Shown in pieces: positions 1 through 8,400 of a stretch of 64,000 bases of DNA (positions are counted from its first letter, which is position 1; each line of letters starts with the position of its first letter). The notes beneath the pieces were generated by a model, which had not been told where the DNA came from, searched no databases, and saw nothing but the letters and a program-made list of their open reading frames with translations. The stretch lies in assembly GCA_910584165.1 (NCBI GenBank), contig CAJTZU010000004.1:1-64000 (forward strand), in the 5' to 3' direction. Source of the stretch: an uncultured Bacilli bacterium (lineage in GTDB: Bacteria; Bacillota_I; Bacilli_A; RF39; UBA660). The position numbers and the translations under genes are program-made.

Positions 1-491
1 CCATTTTCATCGAATTGTAATTTTGTCTCTGTCTTTTTATCTTCTTGTTTTTCAATAGTACTTTCTCCATCTGAGATAACCACTCCGTTTTCATCAAATT
101 GCAAATTTGTTAATGGTTGAACTTCTTCTAAAGTGCTCTCTCCATCTGAAACAACTACTCCATTTTCATCAAACTTTAATTCTTCTATTTCTGATGTAGG
201 AGTAATAGCTTTTTCTTCTAATTCATCCTCATCACTTACTGATGAATTCATATTAGAACTCACTAATGTCCCCGTATAAATGCGACTTTCCTCGTTTTTA
301 TATCCTAAAGAATATAATTCTTTTACTTGCTCATGATTAAAATAAGATAATTTATTATCTGTTTCAAATCCTTTTGGATATTCTACCGCTACATAATCAT
401 ACCCACTTTTTAAATATCCAATAATCATTTGTTTTTTATTAACGCCTTCCACTAAGCACACACTACCAACTGGTAAAAACTTTAAATTCAT
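1..491 (-). CDS. DUF4176-type T7SS-associated protein, partial at left edge
   Basis: Reading starts at ATG 491 and stays open to base 1, giving 163 codons without a stop. The first 25 residues (FLPVGSVCLVEG, then KKQMIIGY) match the DUF4176 pattern found in many Gram-positive ESX/T7SS loci. The family has no proven activity. After about residue 95 the protein becomes an acidic tail with three copies of a motif of the form LxFDENGVVxSDGEST; the third copy is cut by the window edge. The next gene upstream (511-1092) is a paralogue with the same layout. Family call is from recognisable core residues; the role (adaptor or chaperone for T7SS substrates) is inferred from location only. Confidence 0.6.
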   Translation of the reverse strand, partial: MNLKFLPVGSVCLVEGVNKKQMIIGYLKSGYDYVAVEYPKGFETDNKLSYFNHEQVKELYSLGYKNEESRIYTGTLVSSNMNSSVSDEDELEEKAITPTSEIEELKFDENGVVVSDGESTLEEVQPLTNLQFDENGVVISDGESTIEKQEDKKTETKLQFDEN

Positions 492-510
492 ATATATAAC
501 CTTCCCATTC

Positions 511-1092
511 TTATTCCTTTTTATTTAACTCTTCTTTTGTATATTCTTCTGCACTAATAACGACTCCATTTTCATCAAATTGAATATTTTTAAAAATAGA
601 CCAATTATTAGAATCTTCATTAACTTGTGGAGATTGAACATTTTGTACAGGAACAAATGGATTATTAACATTATTTACTGGTTCCACTTTTGTTGGTGTT
701 AGCTCAACTCCCACTGTACTCTTATAGGTTGTAGGCTCAATAGGATCGTAAACTACAACCCCATTTTCATCAAATCTAATATTAGCAGCAAATGCTTTTT
801 CCTCTAGTTTTTTAGAATTATCTGATTGATTTTGTTTTGTTATATTATGATTAAAGGTTTCATAAAATTCATCTTTATATCCCATATAAACAATATTCTC
901 AATATCTGAATGGTTGAAAGACAACATTTTATTACTTAATAATAGACCTTCTGGATAGTCACATCCTCTATAGTCATACATTTTAACAGTTCCATTATAT
1001 TCAACTGAAAAAACACCTACTATCATTACTTTTTTCTGATGATTTTTTATGGTGCAAACAGTACCTATTGGTAAATATTTATCTATATTCAT
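511..1092 (-). CDS. DUF4176-type T7SS-associated protein with FDENGVV tail repeats
   Basis: The N-terminal half (YLPIGTVCTIKN, KKVMIVG, then YPEGL and FNHSDIENIVYMGYKDE) has the DUF4176 pattern and aligns by eye with the partial paralogue at 1-491. The C-terminal half is low-complexity and contains two copies of (I/L)xFDENGVV, about 75 residues apart, so the tail is modular. The ATG at 1092 is chosen because AGGATAG lies 8 bases upstream; a GTG at 1101 would sit almost on the ribosome-binding site. It has its own promoter (1120-1148), separate from the WXG100 operon that terminates just upstream. Function unknown; T7SS association is inferred from the locus. Confidence 0.65.
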   Translation of the reverse strand: MNIDKYLPIGTVCTIKNHQKKVMIVGVFSVEYNGTVKMYDYRGCDYPEGLLLSNKMLSFNHSDIENIVYMGYKDEFYETFNHNITKQNQSDNSKKLEEKAFAANIRFDENGVVVYDPIEPTTYKSTVGVELTPTKVEPVNNVNNPFVPVQNVQSPQVNEDSNNWSIFKNIQFDENGVVISAEEYTKEELNKKE

Positions 1093-1119
1093 ATCAATCA
1101 CTATCCTATACTATATAAA

Positions 1120-1148
1120 ATTATACCCAACTTTCCTTAAAATTGCAA
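1120..1148 (-). promoter_or_regulatory. Sigma-A-type promoter for the DUF4176 genes
   Basis: On the minus strand TTGCAA (1143-1148) and TATAAT (1120-1125) are separated by 17 bp, followed after about 30 bp by the start codon of the DUF4176 gene. It lies just downstream of the terminator at 1155-1185, so these genes form a separate transcription unit from the WXG100 cluster. Confidence 0.6.
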
Positions 1149-1154
1149 CACTAA

Positions 1155-1185
1155 TAAAAAAAGATAAAACATTTCGTTTTATCTT
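1155..1185 (-). terminator. Intrinsic terminator of the small T7SS protein operon
   Basis: A 10-bp perfect stem (1161-1170 with 1176-1185, 5-nt loop) is followed on the minus strand by a run of six U. The stem includes the stop codon of the gene ending at 1179, an economy seen again at several genes in this window. Confidence 0.75.
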
Positions 1186-1490
1186 ATTACTCCTGTTCTA
1201 ACTTGTAATTGCGTTTTTGGTAAGAGAGTAGCTACACTATTCATATTTTGAAGAGAATTATCAAATTTTTTACAACTATCTATTCCCCATGTTTTTAAAT
1301 TAAGTATTTCTTTTCTAATAGCTTTTACATCATTTAAACAACTTGTTAAATTAGAACTTTCTCTAAAATCACTTGGAATATTGATAGAATAAATTTGTCT
1401 ATTCGCATCATTTAAATATTCTAATCCTGTATCTAAACTACGAATAACTGTATTTTCTAAAGGAACTTCTTTAAATAATAATTTACTCAT
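1179..1490 (-). CDS. Small helical T7SS-locus protein, unknown function
   Basis: A 103-residue, mostly helical protein without signal peptide or membrane segment. It has a Cys-containing middle (TSCLNDVKAIRKEI, DSCKKFDNSL) and no WXG motif. Start ATG 1490 has AAGGAGAG 7 bases upstream. Only one base separates it from the stop of the WXG100 gene at 1492, so the two are probably translationally coupled. Its size, helical content and place inside a run of WXG100-like genes suggest a substrate partner or chaperone of the T7SS. I do not recognise a named family. Confidence 0.6.
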   Translation of the reverse strand: MSKLLFKEVPLENTVIRSLDTGLEYLNDANRQIYSINIPSDFRESSNLTSCLNDVKAIRKEILNLKTWGIDSCKKFDNSLQNMNSVATLLPKTQLQVRTGVIR

Positions 1491-1491
1491 G

Positions 1492-1782
1492 TTAATCTCT
1501 CCTTACACTATCAATTGTTTTATCAAAGTAATCAGCACAATCTACCAAATATTTTCCATACTTATATAAAGAAGTAGCATAATTATAATACTGCACTTTA
1601 TCTTTATTTGCTAAACTTGCAAATAAAGTTGCTGAATCACCTACCCACTCTTTAGTGTTTAGTGGAACATTTTCAATTCTAGTAAACATTGCATCTAAGA
1701 TTGCTTTAAATTCTTCTACTAAGTTTATTATTTCATTTCCGCTTTCTCGCATTTTTTTAGTATCTACATATATTTCGGACAT
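1492..1782 (-). CDS. WXG100-family T7SS protein
   Basis: A 96-residue helical-hairpin protein with a central W-V-G (KEWVGDSATLF, around residue 48), the hallmark turn of WXG100/ESAT-6-like substrates. The residues on each side are amphipathic helices. Start ATG 1782 is preferred over GTG 1788 because AGGAG lies 7 bases upstream of it. There is no clear C-terminal YxxxD/E signal; the end is TIDSVRRD. WXG100 proteins are exported as dimers through the EssC channel, and EssC is encoded 4 kb upstream in the same locus. Confidence 0.75.
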   Translation of the reverse strand: MSEIYVDTKKMRESGNEIINLVEEFKAILDAMFTRIENVPLNTKEWVGDSATLFASLANKDKVQYYNYATSLYKYGKYLVDCADYFDKTIDSVRRD

Positions 1783-1794
1783 ATTCACACTCCT

Positions 1795-1823
1795 AAAAAA
1801 GAAAGATTAGTTATCACTAATCT
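1795..1823 (-). terminator. Hairpin terminator inside the T7SS cluster
   Basis: An 8-bp stem (1804-1811 with 1816-1823, loop TATC) is followed on the minus strand by a U-rich run. The stem overlaps the stop codon of the gene ending at 1817. Because the next gene (1492-1782) follows within 40 bp and has no obvious promoter, this may be an attenuator that lowers downstream expression rather than a full stop. Confidence 0.6.
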
Positions 1824-2146
1824 TTTTTATTTGTCATCATCATGTTTGCTTCTTCCTCTGCTTCAAGTTCTTCTATTTCTTTTTTTATATCAGAGATTTT
1901 TCGTTCAATAGATGGAACGGCAGTCTTGATTATGTAATCTTTATGATTAGCTAACCTATCCCTACAAGACGATATCTCATTACCATCTGCAGTAACCTCA
2001 TCAATTTCATAACAGGAACTAATTTTACTAACAGCAGGATCTAATGCTTCAGCTGCTTGACTAATTGTCATAGAAAAGCGCTGTATATCAGAAAGCAAAT
2101 CCTGATAACGTCTTAAATCTCTATACAAAGAACTTAAACTAGACAT
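1817..2146 (-). CDS. YwqH/DUF5082-like helical T7SS protein
   Basis: A 109-residue protein made of two long helical stretches (residues about 1-45 and 65-105) joined by a short segment with two cysteines (SSCYEID, SSCRDRL). This resembles DUF5082/YwqH-like proteins that sit beside LXG and WXG100 proteins in Firmicute T7SS loci. The tail is very acidic, then MMMTNKKD. The family assignment is tentative because the match is by layout and composition. The gene lies 10 bp downstream of the Gly-rich protein at 2157 and is probably co-transcribed with it. Confidence 0.5.
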   Translation of the reverse strand: MSSLSSLYRDLRRYQDLLSDIQRFSMTISQAAEALDPAVSKISSCYEIDEVTADGNEISSCRDRLANHKDYIIKTAVPSIERKISDIKKEIEELEAEEEANMMMTNKKD

Positions 2147-2156
2147 AGACTACCTT

Positions 2157-2657
2157 TTATTGCATAGTTTCTTTATAATAAGTAGCAGCACCTGCTAATG
2201 ACTCATTGCTTGCATTAATACTGTCTGAAGCAAAGTTTTGAGTACTTCTTTCCCAAGCTTCTCTAACTTCTTGTAGTTTATCACTAAATGCAAGTAAATC
2301 ACTAATTAATGCTTTACAATAATCTTTTACAGAATTAACGTAGTTCTCTACTGCTTGTTTAACTTCTTCACTTCTGAAAGCATTACTTGAATTTGTTTGA
2401 GCCTCAATACCATCTAAATGTGTTTGAATAGCATTTACAGAATTTCTAATTTGTTCTCTCATTTCTGGAACTCTATTAGCATCGATACCAACGATACTAA
2501 ATCCTCCGCCACCTCCGAAAAAGTTAGCAAAGAATGAGTTTCCTCCGCCACCTACACTTGATGCAGAACGTGTAGCTTCACGTGCAGATGTTGTTGCTAC
2601 TGTTGCAGCACTTGTATCAATTGCTGTTGCTTGTGTTGTTGCTTCCCAATTTGCCAT
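2157..2657 (-). CDS. Extended WXG100-like protein with Gly/Ser/Ala-rich N-terminus
   Basis: This protein has 166 residues, longer than a standard WXG100 protein. The first 55 are Ala/Thr/Ser-rich with two glycine runs (SSVGGGG, FFGGGGGF) and are probably disordered. The remainder is a helical hairpin from about residue 60 to 155 (helix, short SSNAF turn, helix ending near YYKETMQ). There is no W-x-G triad, although REAWERS is close to the C-terminal helix. Start ATG has AGGAGG 7 bases upstream. It is probably a secreted or pore-associated T7SS component; the glycine-rich extension is unusual. Confidence 0.55.
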   Translation of the reverse strand: MANWEATTQATAIDTSAATVATTSAREATRSASSVGGGGNSFFANFFGGGGGFSIVGIDANRVPEMREQIRNSVNAIQTHLDGIEAQTNSSNAFRSEEVKQAVENYVNSVKDYCKALISDLLAFSDKLQEVREAWERSTQNFASDSINASNESLAGAATYYKETMQ

Positions 2658-2667
2658 ATTAATCCTC

Positions 2668-2982
2668 CTATCTATCCTCTAAAAGACTCTTATCTTGTTC
2701 GAAATAGAAATTTTCTAATTCGCTTAGTCTTGCGTCTAAATCTTTATATTCTTTTTCTAGGTCTTCCCCAATTCTAGTGCACTCATCTGTTAATTGTTTT
2801 TCAAATCTATCACGTGCAACTCCTTGCCATCCAGTATTAATAACATTTAAAATATTATTTTTTTCTTCTTCAAGTTTAGTCTGTGTTGATAAAAGCAAAT
2901 CTGCTCTTAGTGCTTCTTTATACTCAGACATACCACTTGATGATATACCAATTGATAAAGAGTCAATACCTAAATTATCCAT
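2668..2982 (-). CDS. WXG100-family protein with YxxxD export signal
   Basis: A 104-residue helical hairpin with W-Q-G (NTGWQGVARDRF) near residue 53. A YFEQD sequence at residues 93-97 fits the Y-x-x-x-D/E signal known to mark T7SS substrates at the end of the second helix. Of the small proteins in this cluster, it fits the textbook ESX substrate best. It is flanked within 10-15 bp by 2157 and 2997, in the same operon. Confidence 0.8.
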   Translation of the reverse strand: MDNLGIDSLSIGISSSGMSEYKEALRADLLLSTQTKLEEEKNNILNVINTGWQGVARDRFEKQLTDECTRIGEDLEKEYKDLDARLSELENFYFEQDKSLLEDR

Positions 2983-2996
2983 CTTTCTTATCCTCC

Positions 2997-3326
2997 TTAC
3001 AATCTACTAATAACGTCATTTTCTCCTGTTTTCAAAATCTCAGAACCAACTAAAGAACGATTCTGATAATCTTTTTTAACATTCATTAAATCTTCGTTAT
3101 AGCTCAAGATATTCTTATTAATAATAGGATTACCTACTTTCAACATACTAAATTGGTCTCGAAATTTATCTCCACTTTCACAAATAAAATAAGTTGATGT
3201 GCTATCTACTAAATCAGCAATTTGATTAAGTACTTTATTACTTCTATCAGCATAATCTAATATATCAGACATTAACTTATCCATTCCTTCCATGGATATT
3301 CCATTCCAAATTTCTGAATCTTGCAT
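2997..3326 (-). CDS. WXG100-like helical protein, first gene of the operon
   Basis: This 109-residue protein is helical, with a break around residues 45-65 (STYFICESGDKFRDQF) where the WXG turn normally sits; the tryptophan is absent and phenylalanine/glycine residues occupy the area. It is the promoter-proximal gene of the small-protein operon, with a good promoter at 3363-3391. The likely role is partner of one of the WXG100 proteins downstream, by analogy with EsxA/EsxB pairs; this is inference from position and size. Confidence 0.6.
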   Translation of the reverse strand: MQDSEIWNGISMEGMDKLMSDILDYADRSNKVLNQIADLVDSTSTYFICESGDKFRDQFSMLKVGNPIINKNILSYNEDLMNVKKDYQNRSLVGSEILKTGENDVISRL

Positions 3327-3362
3327 GTAATCACCTACTATAATACCCTACCTTATGATAAC

Positions 3363-3391
3363 AGAATAACACATTTTTCTGCTGTTTTCAA
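3363..3391 (-). promoter_or_regulatory. Promoter of the WXG100 operon
   Basis: The minus strand carries TTGAAA (3386-3391), a 17-bp spacer and TATTCT (3363-3368). The first gene starts about 40 bases later. Nothing else in the neighbouring 75-bp gap competes as a promoter. Confidence 0.6.
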
Positions 3392-3402
3392 GTTATTTCT
3401 TA

Positions 3403-5079
3403 TCATTTTATTTTAGAAGTGCTTATTTCTCCTACTGTATTTTTACGACTATTGTTTCTAGTTTGCAAAATAGATGATAAAAATTCATTTTGAGTTTGTC
3501 CTATGCTCATATGATTTATTTGTGATATATCATCATGATAATAAGTATCGTATAATCCTCTAACATCCTCCAAAGACATGCCTAAGCTTTTTGCTAATAA
3601 ACCAAAATAATTATTTTGAATATCTGTATAAGTTTTTATAAAAGAATCATTTATTTCAGTATAAGAATCACTAGAAAACCAAGTTAATCTGCTCATTTCT
3701 AATTCAAATGTAGAAATAATAGAAAAAATTTCATTTAAAGAATGTTTATCCTTAGCGGTATAAGTTACTAAATTCTCATAAAACTTTTTAGATAAACTTT
3801 GACCTATTGAAGATTCCAAACTATCTTGATATTCATAAATATTTAAAGTTGCTCCCGTTTTTTCCTTATAATATTTTGAAAATTCTGCTGGTTGGTTTAA
3901 ACAGATTTCCATTGCATACATCATATTTAGTACTTCTATTTTGTCATTATTCGTTTGACAATTAAATATTTCAAACAATTTATTCAAATCAGGCTGTAAT
4001 GAGATTTTAGCTAAAGTTGTATCATCTACATTCTCTTTTAAAATAGTGGCTAAAGTCATCATCTCTAAAGATTGAACATGATTTTCATAAGTTGTTGTTA
4101 AAGAACCTTCCCCATATTGATAATTCTTTAAATATTCTGCTGAGGACTCTACATACCATTTTGAAAAAAGAGAGTTAATTCTTAAATCATCCCAAGAATA
4201 AGCAATTCCTAAATTTCTAGTATATCCCTCTTGTTCTCTTTCTTTTACACTACTAACTTGTACAAAATGATTACCTTCATGTAAAACAGTCATTCTTAAA
4301 TAATCTACGTTTGGATATTTCTGTTGACGAACGGCAATATCCTCTAAATTTACAGCAATAATTCCATCATCCGTTGTTGCTCCACTTCCCTGAGATGTCA
4401 TTCTAAATATTCGTAAATTCGTTAAATTCTCATCTAACTGTCCAATATCTATGTTAGGCGTGTTTTCTAAATTATAGTTTAAAGAATCTATTAAATCACT
4501 AAATACTTTATTAAAGGTAGCTGCATCTAATTGACTATATTTACCACTTTGTTTATTTGAAAAATAATTATTATTATTTTCAATTACTTGTTGTTTTAAA
4601 GCTATTTCATTAATTTTTCCATTTTGAATAAAATTAGAACTAACAGTTTCATATTCTTTTAGACTTTGATATCTTTGAAAAGCTTCATTAATTCCAAAAT
4701 ATTCAGAGCCTTCATAACCAACAGAAATGCTATGAATATAAGAATTTAAAGATTGACTTTCTTGATTACTAATAGAAACTTGTTGCTCTAATAATTTCAT
4801 TTCGGCATCTGTCAAATCTGACTTTATTTCAACTGGCTTTGAAGGGGTGGAAGGGGCTATAGTATTAGAAGTTTTTGTATTACTTTCTTCATAAATTTGT
4901 GTATAAGAACTATTCGTATTATTAACAGGTTGTTTTGGGGGTTCCTTATGAATTCCACAACCAGATACGAAAAGAACAGTCGCTAAAGAAAGTATCCCTA
5001 TTTTTTTTATTGATTTTTCTTTTATCACTTTTAATTTCCCCTTTACTTTTATAAAAAATTCTCTATTCAAATATTTCAT
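3403..5079 (-). CDS. T7SS-locus lipoprotein with HExxH-like metallopeptidase motif
   Basis: A 558-residue protein. A basic N-terminal stretch of about 26 residues precedes a hydrophobic segment and a lipobox (VSGC, Cys41), so it is predicted to be lipid-anchored outside the membrane. Residues 42-85 are a Ser/Thr/Pro linker. Around residue 267 it has LHEGNHF, a gluzincin-like H-E-x-x-H, and SSAEYL about 45 residues later could supply a third ligand. It lies between EsaB and the WXG100 operon on the same strand. A surface zinc protease that processes T7SS substrates or the wall is plausible. The HEGNH alone does not prove catalysis, and I do not recognise a named family. Confidence 0.6.
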   Translation of the reverse strand: MKYLNREFFIKVKGKLKVIKEKSIKKIGILSLATVLFVSGCGIHKEPPKQPVNNTNSSYTQIYEESNTKTSNTIAPSTPSKPVEIKSDLTDAEMKLLEQQVSISNQESQSLNSYIHSISVGYEGSEYFGINEAFQRYQSLKEYETVSSNFIQNGKINEIALKQQVIENNNNYFSNKQSGKYSQLDAATFNKVFSDLIDSLNYNLENTPNIDIGQLDENLTNLRIFRMTSQGSGATTDDGIIAVNLEDIAVRQQKYPNVDYLRMTVLHEGNHFVQVSSVKEREQEGYTRNLGIAYSWDDLRINSLFSKWYVESSAEYLKNYQYGEGSLTTTYENHVQSLEMMTLATILKENVDDTTLAKISLQPDLNKLFEIFNCQTNNDKIEVLNMMYAMEICLNQPAEFSKYYKEKTGATLNIYEYQDSLESSIGQSLSKKFYENLVTYTAKDKHSLNEIFSIISTFELEMSRLTWFSSDSYTEINDSFIKTYTDIQNNYFGLLAKSLGMSLEDVRGLYDTYYHDDISQINHMSIGQTQNEFLSSILQTRNNSRKNTVGEISTSKIK

Positions 5080-5116
5080 ACCATCACCTACTTTAATAAG
5101 TATATCATAATTTCTA

Positions 5117-5146
5117 ATAAAAAAGAGAGTTTTTCAAGCTCTCTTT
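5117..5146 (-). terminator. Terminator after esaB
   Basis: An 8-bp stem (5122-5129 with 5139-5146, 9-nt loop) is followed on the minus strand by a U run. It ends the essC-esaB unit and separates it from the lipoprotein gene. Confidence 0.7.
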
Positions 5147-5151
5147 ACATT

Positions 5152-5406
5152 TTATAATAATACTAAACTAGAACCATTTCTAATATTCGTTTCTCGCAAT
5201 AAAGCATTAATAGAATATCTTTCTCCAGTCATACGATTATATAATAATGTGGAATCATTTCCTACAAATATACCATTTGTAAGCTCAAATAAAGATTTAT
5301 TTAATAAAACAATAATATTTCCTATTTTTCTATTGACAGGTAAATATAAATTATAAATTTCATCAATAGAAGGAACATATAGTTCTACTAATACCTTATT
5401 TTTCAT
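5152..5406 (-). CDS. esaB: EsaB/YukD ubiquitin-like T7SS protein
   Basis: An 84-residue protein with a beta-grasp pattern: KVLVELYVPS, YNLYLPVNRKIGNIIVLLNKSL, NRMTGERYSINALLRE, then IRNGSSLVLL. This is the layout of YukD/EsaB, a small ubiquitin-like component of Firmicute T7SS. Start ATG 5406 is supported by AGAGGTGG 6-7 bases upstream; codons further upstream lack this. It overlaps the 3' end of essC by 11 bp, indicating translational coupling. Neighbour and fold agree, so the call is firm. Confidence 0.85.
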   Translation of the reverse strand: MKNKVLVELYVPSIDEIYNLYLPVNRKIGNIIVLLNKSLFELTNGIFVGNDSTLLYNRMTGERYSINALLRETNIRNGSSLVLL

Positions 5407-8400
5407 GTTTTTCCACCTCTTCTTCATCGATAACATGTTTAATAATCGTATGTCTTCCTTTACTTACTGCAAAAGCAATACAAGGAAAATTTACTTTTCT
5501 ATCTTCCATTGTTATATTTGGAATATTAATTACTAACTGATTAGCAGCATCACTATCAAGCCAAATACCATAGGAATTATCTACCATTGCTTGATACCAA
5601 GGTTCCACTTGAACATTTTTGAAAGATACTAATACATCTACAAAAATAAACTTAGCATTATTAACAGTTGCCATATTACTAAACAAATTATGAATTACTT
5701 GTTTTCCAGCAGGACTCAATTTATCTTTAATTCCACCTACTCCTAACATGAAATAAACAGTAGTAATATTGCTATCTTTATTTTGTAATACTTCATTATT
5801 CATAGTTACAATAGCTTGATCAAAGTTCTCTTTAAAACATTCTACTCCAAAAATATTTTGCTCGTAAGCATCAACAAAATCTACTACTTTTACTGCAGTA
5901 TTTTCAACTTTTTGAAATAATTTCATTAAAGAATAAACAAAACTCATACGCTCATCACTCATCGCATTCGTAAGCACCATAGTAAAAGGATTCATTTGGA
6001 AATCATAGAAGAATGGCTCTTTTGTAAGAGTACTATAACCAATTGGAATATTGGCTAATCCATTTACTTTATCATACAATGTATTTACAAATACTTTATC
6101 TGGAATAACAGGTATCTTTCTTGCTCTTGTTGTATAAGCTTCATTAAGTGTCTTAGCAGCTTCTCTTACGGTATTATTAATATTTTTTCTTTCTGTAAAA
6201 TATGCGGTTTGAAATTCAAATGCAGAATTTTCTGTAAATACAATACCTCTACCAAATATTTTAGCTGGAAATAATCCTTTTGGTGCCCCTAAAGAAGAAC
6301 GGTAATCTCCTTCATTTTGAAGTTGTAAGCATAGCTTATTATTAAAGCTTTGAAGCATTTTTGATTTTACAGTTGATGGAGATAATTCAGATATAATGAA
6401 TACAACACCATAACGTGCTCCATCACGAAACATTGGAATTAAATTATCAGCTATTTTTCCATAATTTTCTAAGAAAATTTCATAGTTATTAATAACTGTT
6501 ACAATAAGCGGTAATTTCTGCCCACTATTTTCTATATATTCTGTATAATTACCTGCATAATCAGCCATTAAATCTTTACGTCTTTCAATTTCTTCATCTA
6601 ACATTTGGAAAATACTAATAGATAAATCAAAATCTTCTGCAGTAGCAATTTCCCCAACATGAGGAATATTACGAAATACTTTCAAAGCCTCTGTTCCACA
6701 ATCAATAATATAAAAATTCAATTCTTCTGGAGTATGATTCATGATAGAAGACCAGATAAGAGTTGTAATCAAATTTTCTTTACCACTACCACTTTGACCA
6801 ATAATAATAGTATTTCCATTATTCGTTAAATCTAAGGTTAATAATTTTTGTTCCTGAGAAGCGGGCTTATCATACTCTCCAATAATTGGTTTAATCTTAT
6901 AAGGTTCTGTCTCATAACCATATTTTTCTTTTAAATCATTGATATAAATTTCACCTGGAATAGCATCTAGCCATAATCGATTCGTTACAATATTTTCACG
7001 TTCACCAACTGTATAAATATATTTAACAATATTTGTTAATTGATCTCCATAATCTTTATCAGCGCTATCTGTTTTCGTAATATCTTTAATACTTTTGATA
7101 ACATCTCCAGTATTATTAACAAAATCTAAAGAATCATCAACTTTCTTTATAATCCTATCAGAAGGTATGTACTTTGCACCTGACCATCCAGATTGTCCTT
7201 TATCAAAGAAATCATCATAACCTACTTGTAAATAAAATCTACCTGTTTCTTTAATGCTAGCAGCCTCTGGACGCTTTAACATTTCCATAGAGTCTGACCT
7301 ATCTTGTACTTTTAAACATACTTTAAACTTAGAGTTACTCCAAATCTGGTCATTAACAACTCCACTCGGTTTTTGCGTCGCTAAAATTAAATGAACACCT
7401 AAAGAACGTCCAATACGAGCCGTACTAATTAATTGCTGCATGAATTCTGGTTGTTGACTTTTTAATTCCGCAAACTCATCACTAATAATAAACAAGTGAG
7501 CCATTGGTTCTTTTACCATACCTTCACGATAAAATCTTTGATATTTATAAATATCTACTGTACTTTCTCCTAAAGCATCTTTTGTTTCATTAAAAATACG
7601 TTGACGTCTTTTTAACTCTGACTCAATAGATACTAAAGTACGATTCATTTCACTAGTATCTAAGTTTGTAATAGTACCTGCCAAATGAGGAATTCTAACT
7701 CCCGTTTCTTTATTTTCAAAAGCTCCAGCAAGTCCCCCACCTTTATAATCTATTAATACAAATTGTACTTCATAAGGATGGTAATTAACACACATAGATA
7801 AGATATACGTAATGATAAATTCAGATTTACCACTACCAGTAGAACCAGCAATTAAACCATGTGGTCCATGAAACTTTTCATGTAAATCTAGTTTAAATTG
7901 TTCACCACTTGCATAAACACCAATAGGCGCAGCTAAAGTAGAAACAGGACTATTCATTCGCCAACGATTTAAAATATTAAATTGTTCTACTTTAGAAACT
8001 CCATACATTTCCATAAAGGATAAAGAGGTTGGAAGAACAGATAATCCTTCTTTTGTCATTGTTGGAACATTTGCTAAAGTATTCGCAATCTCCCTCATAT
8101 TAAGACCTGTTTCAAATTCATTTGTAAAATGAATTTGTGCACTAGCATTAATATTTTTTCTTAAAATAGCGCCTTCCTTTTCACCTATCTCTACAAAAAT
8201 ACTACAATTAGTAGGTAAATTACGCATAGAACTTTCTACTACTAAATAAGAAAAGCCAAAATTTTCTGGAACTTTCAATAATTCACGAATAAAGGGAACA
8301 TTTTTTCCTAGTTTATAATTATCATTAATAATAAGGAAATAAGAATCAAAATTTTTATAAATATTTTTAGTATCCGCTTTTTCTTCTCCCTCTTTACTAG

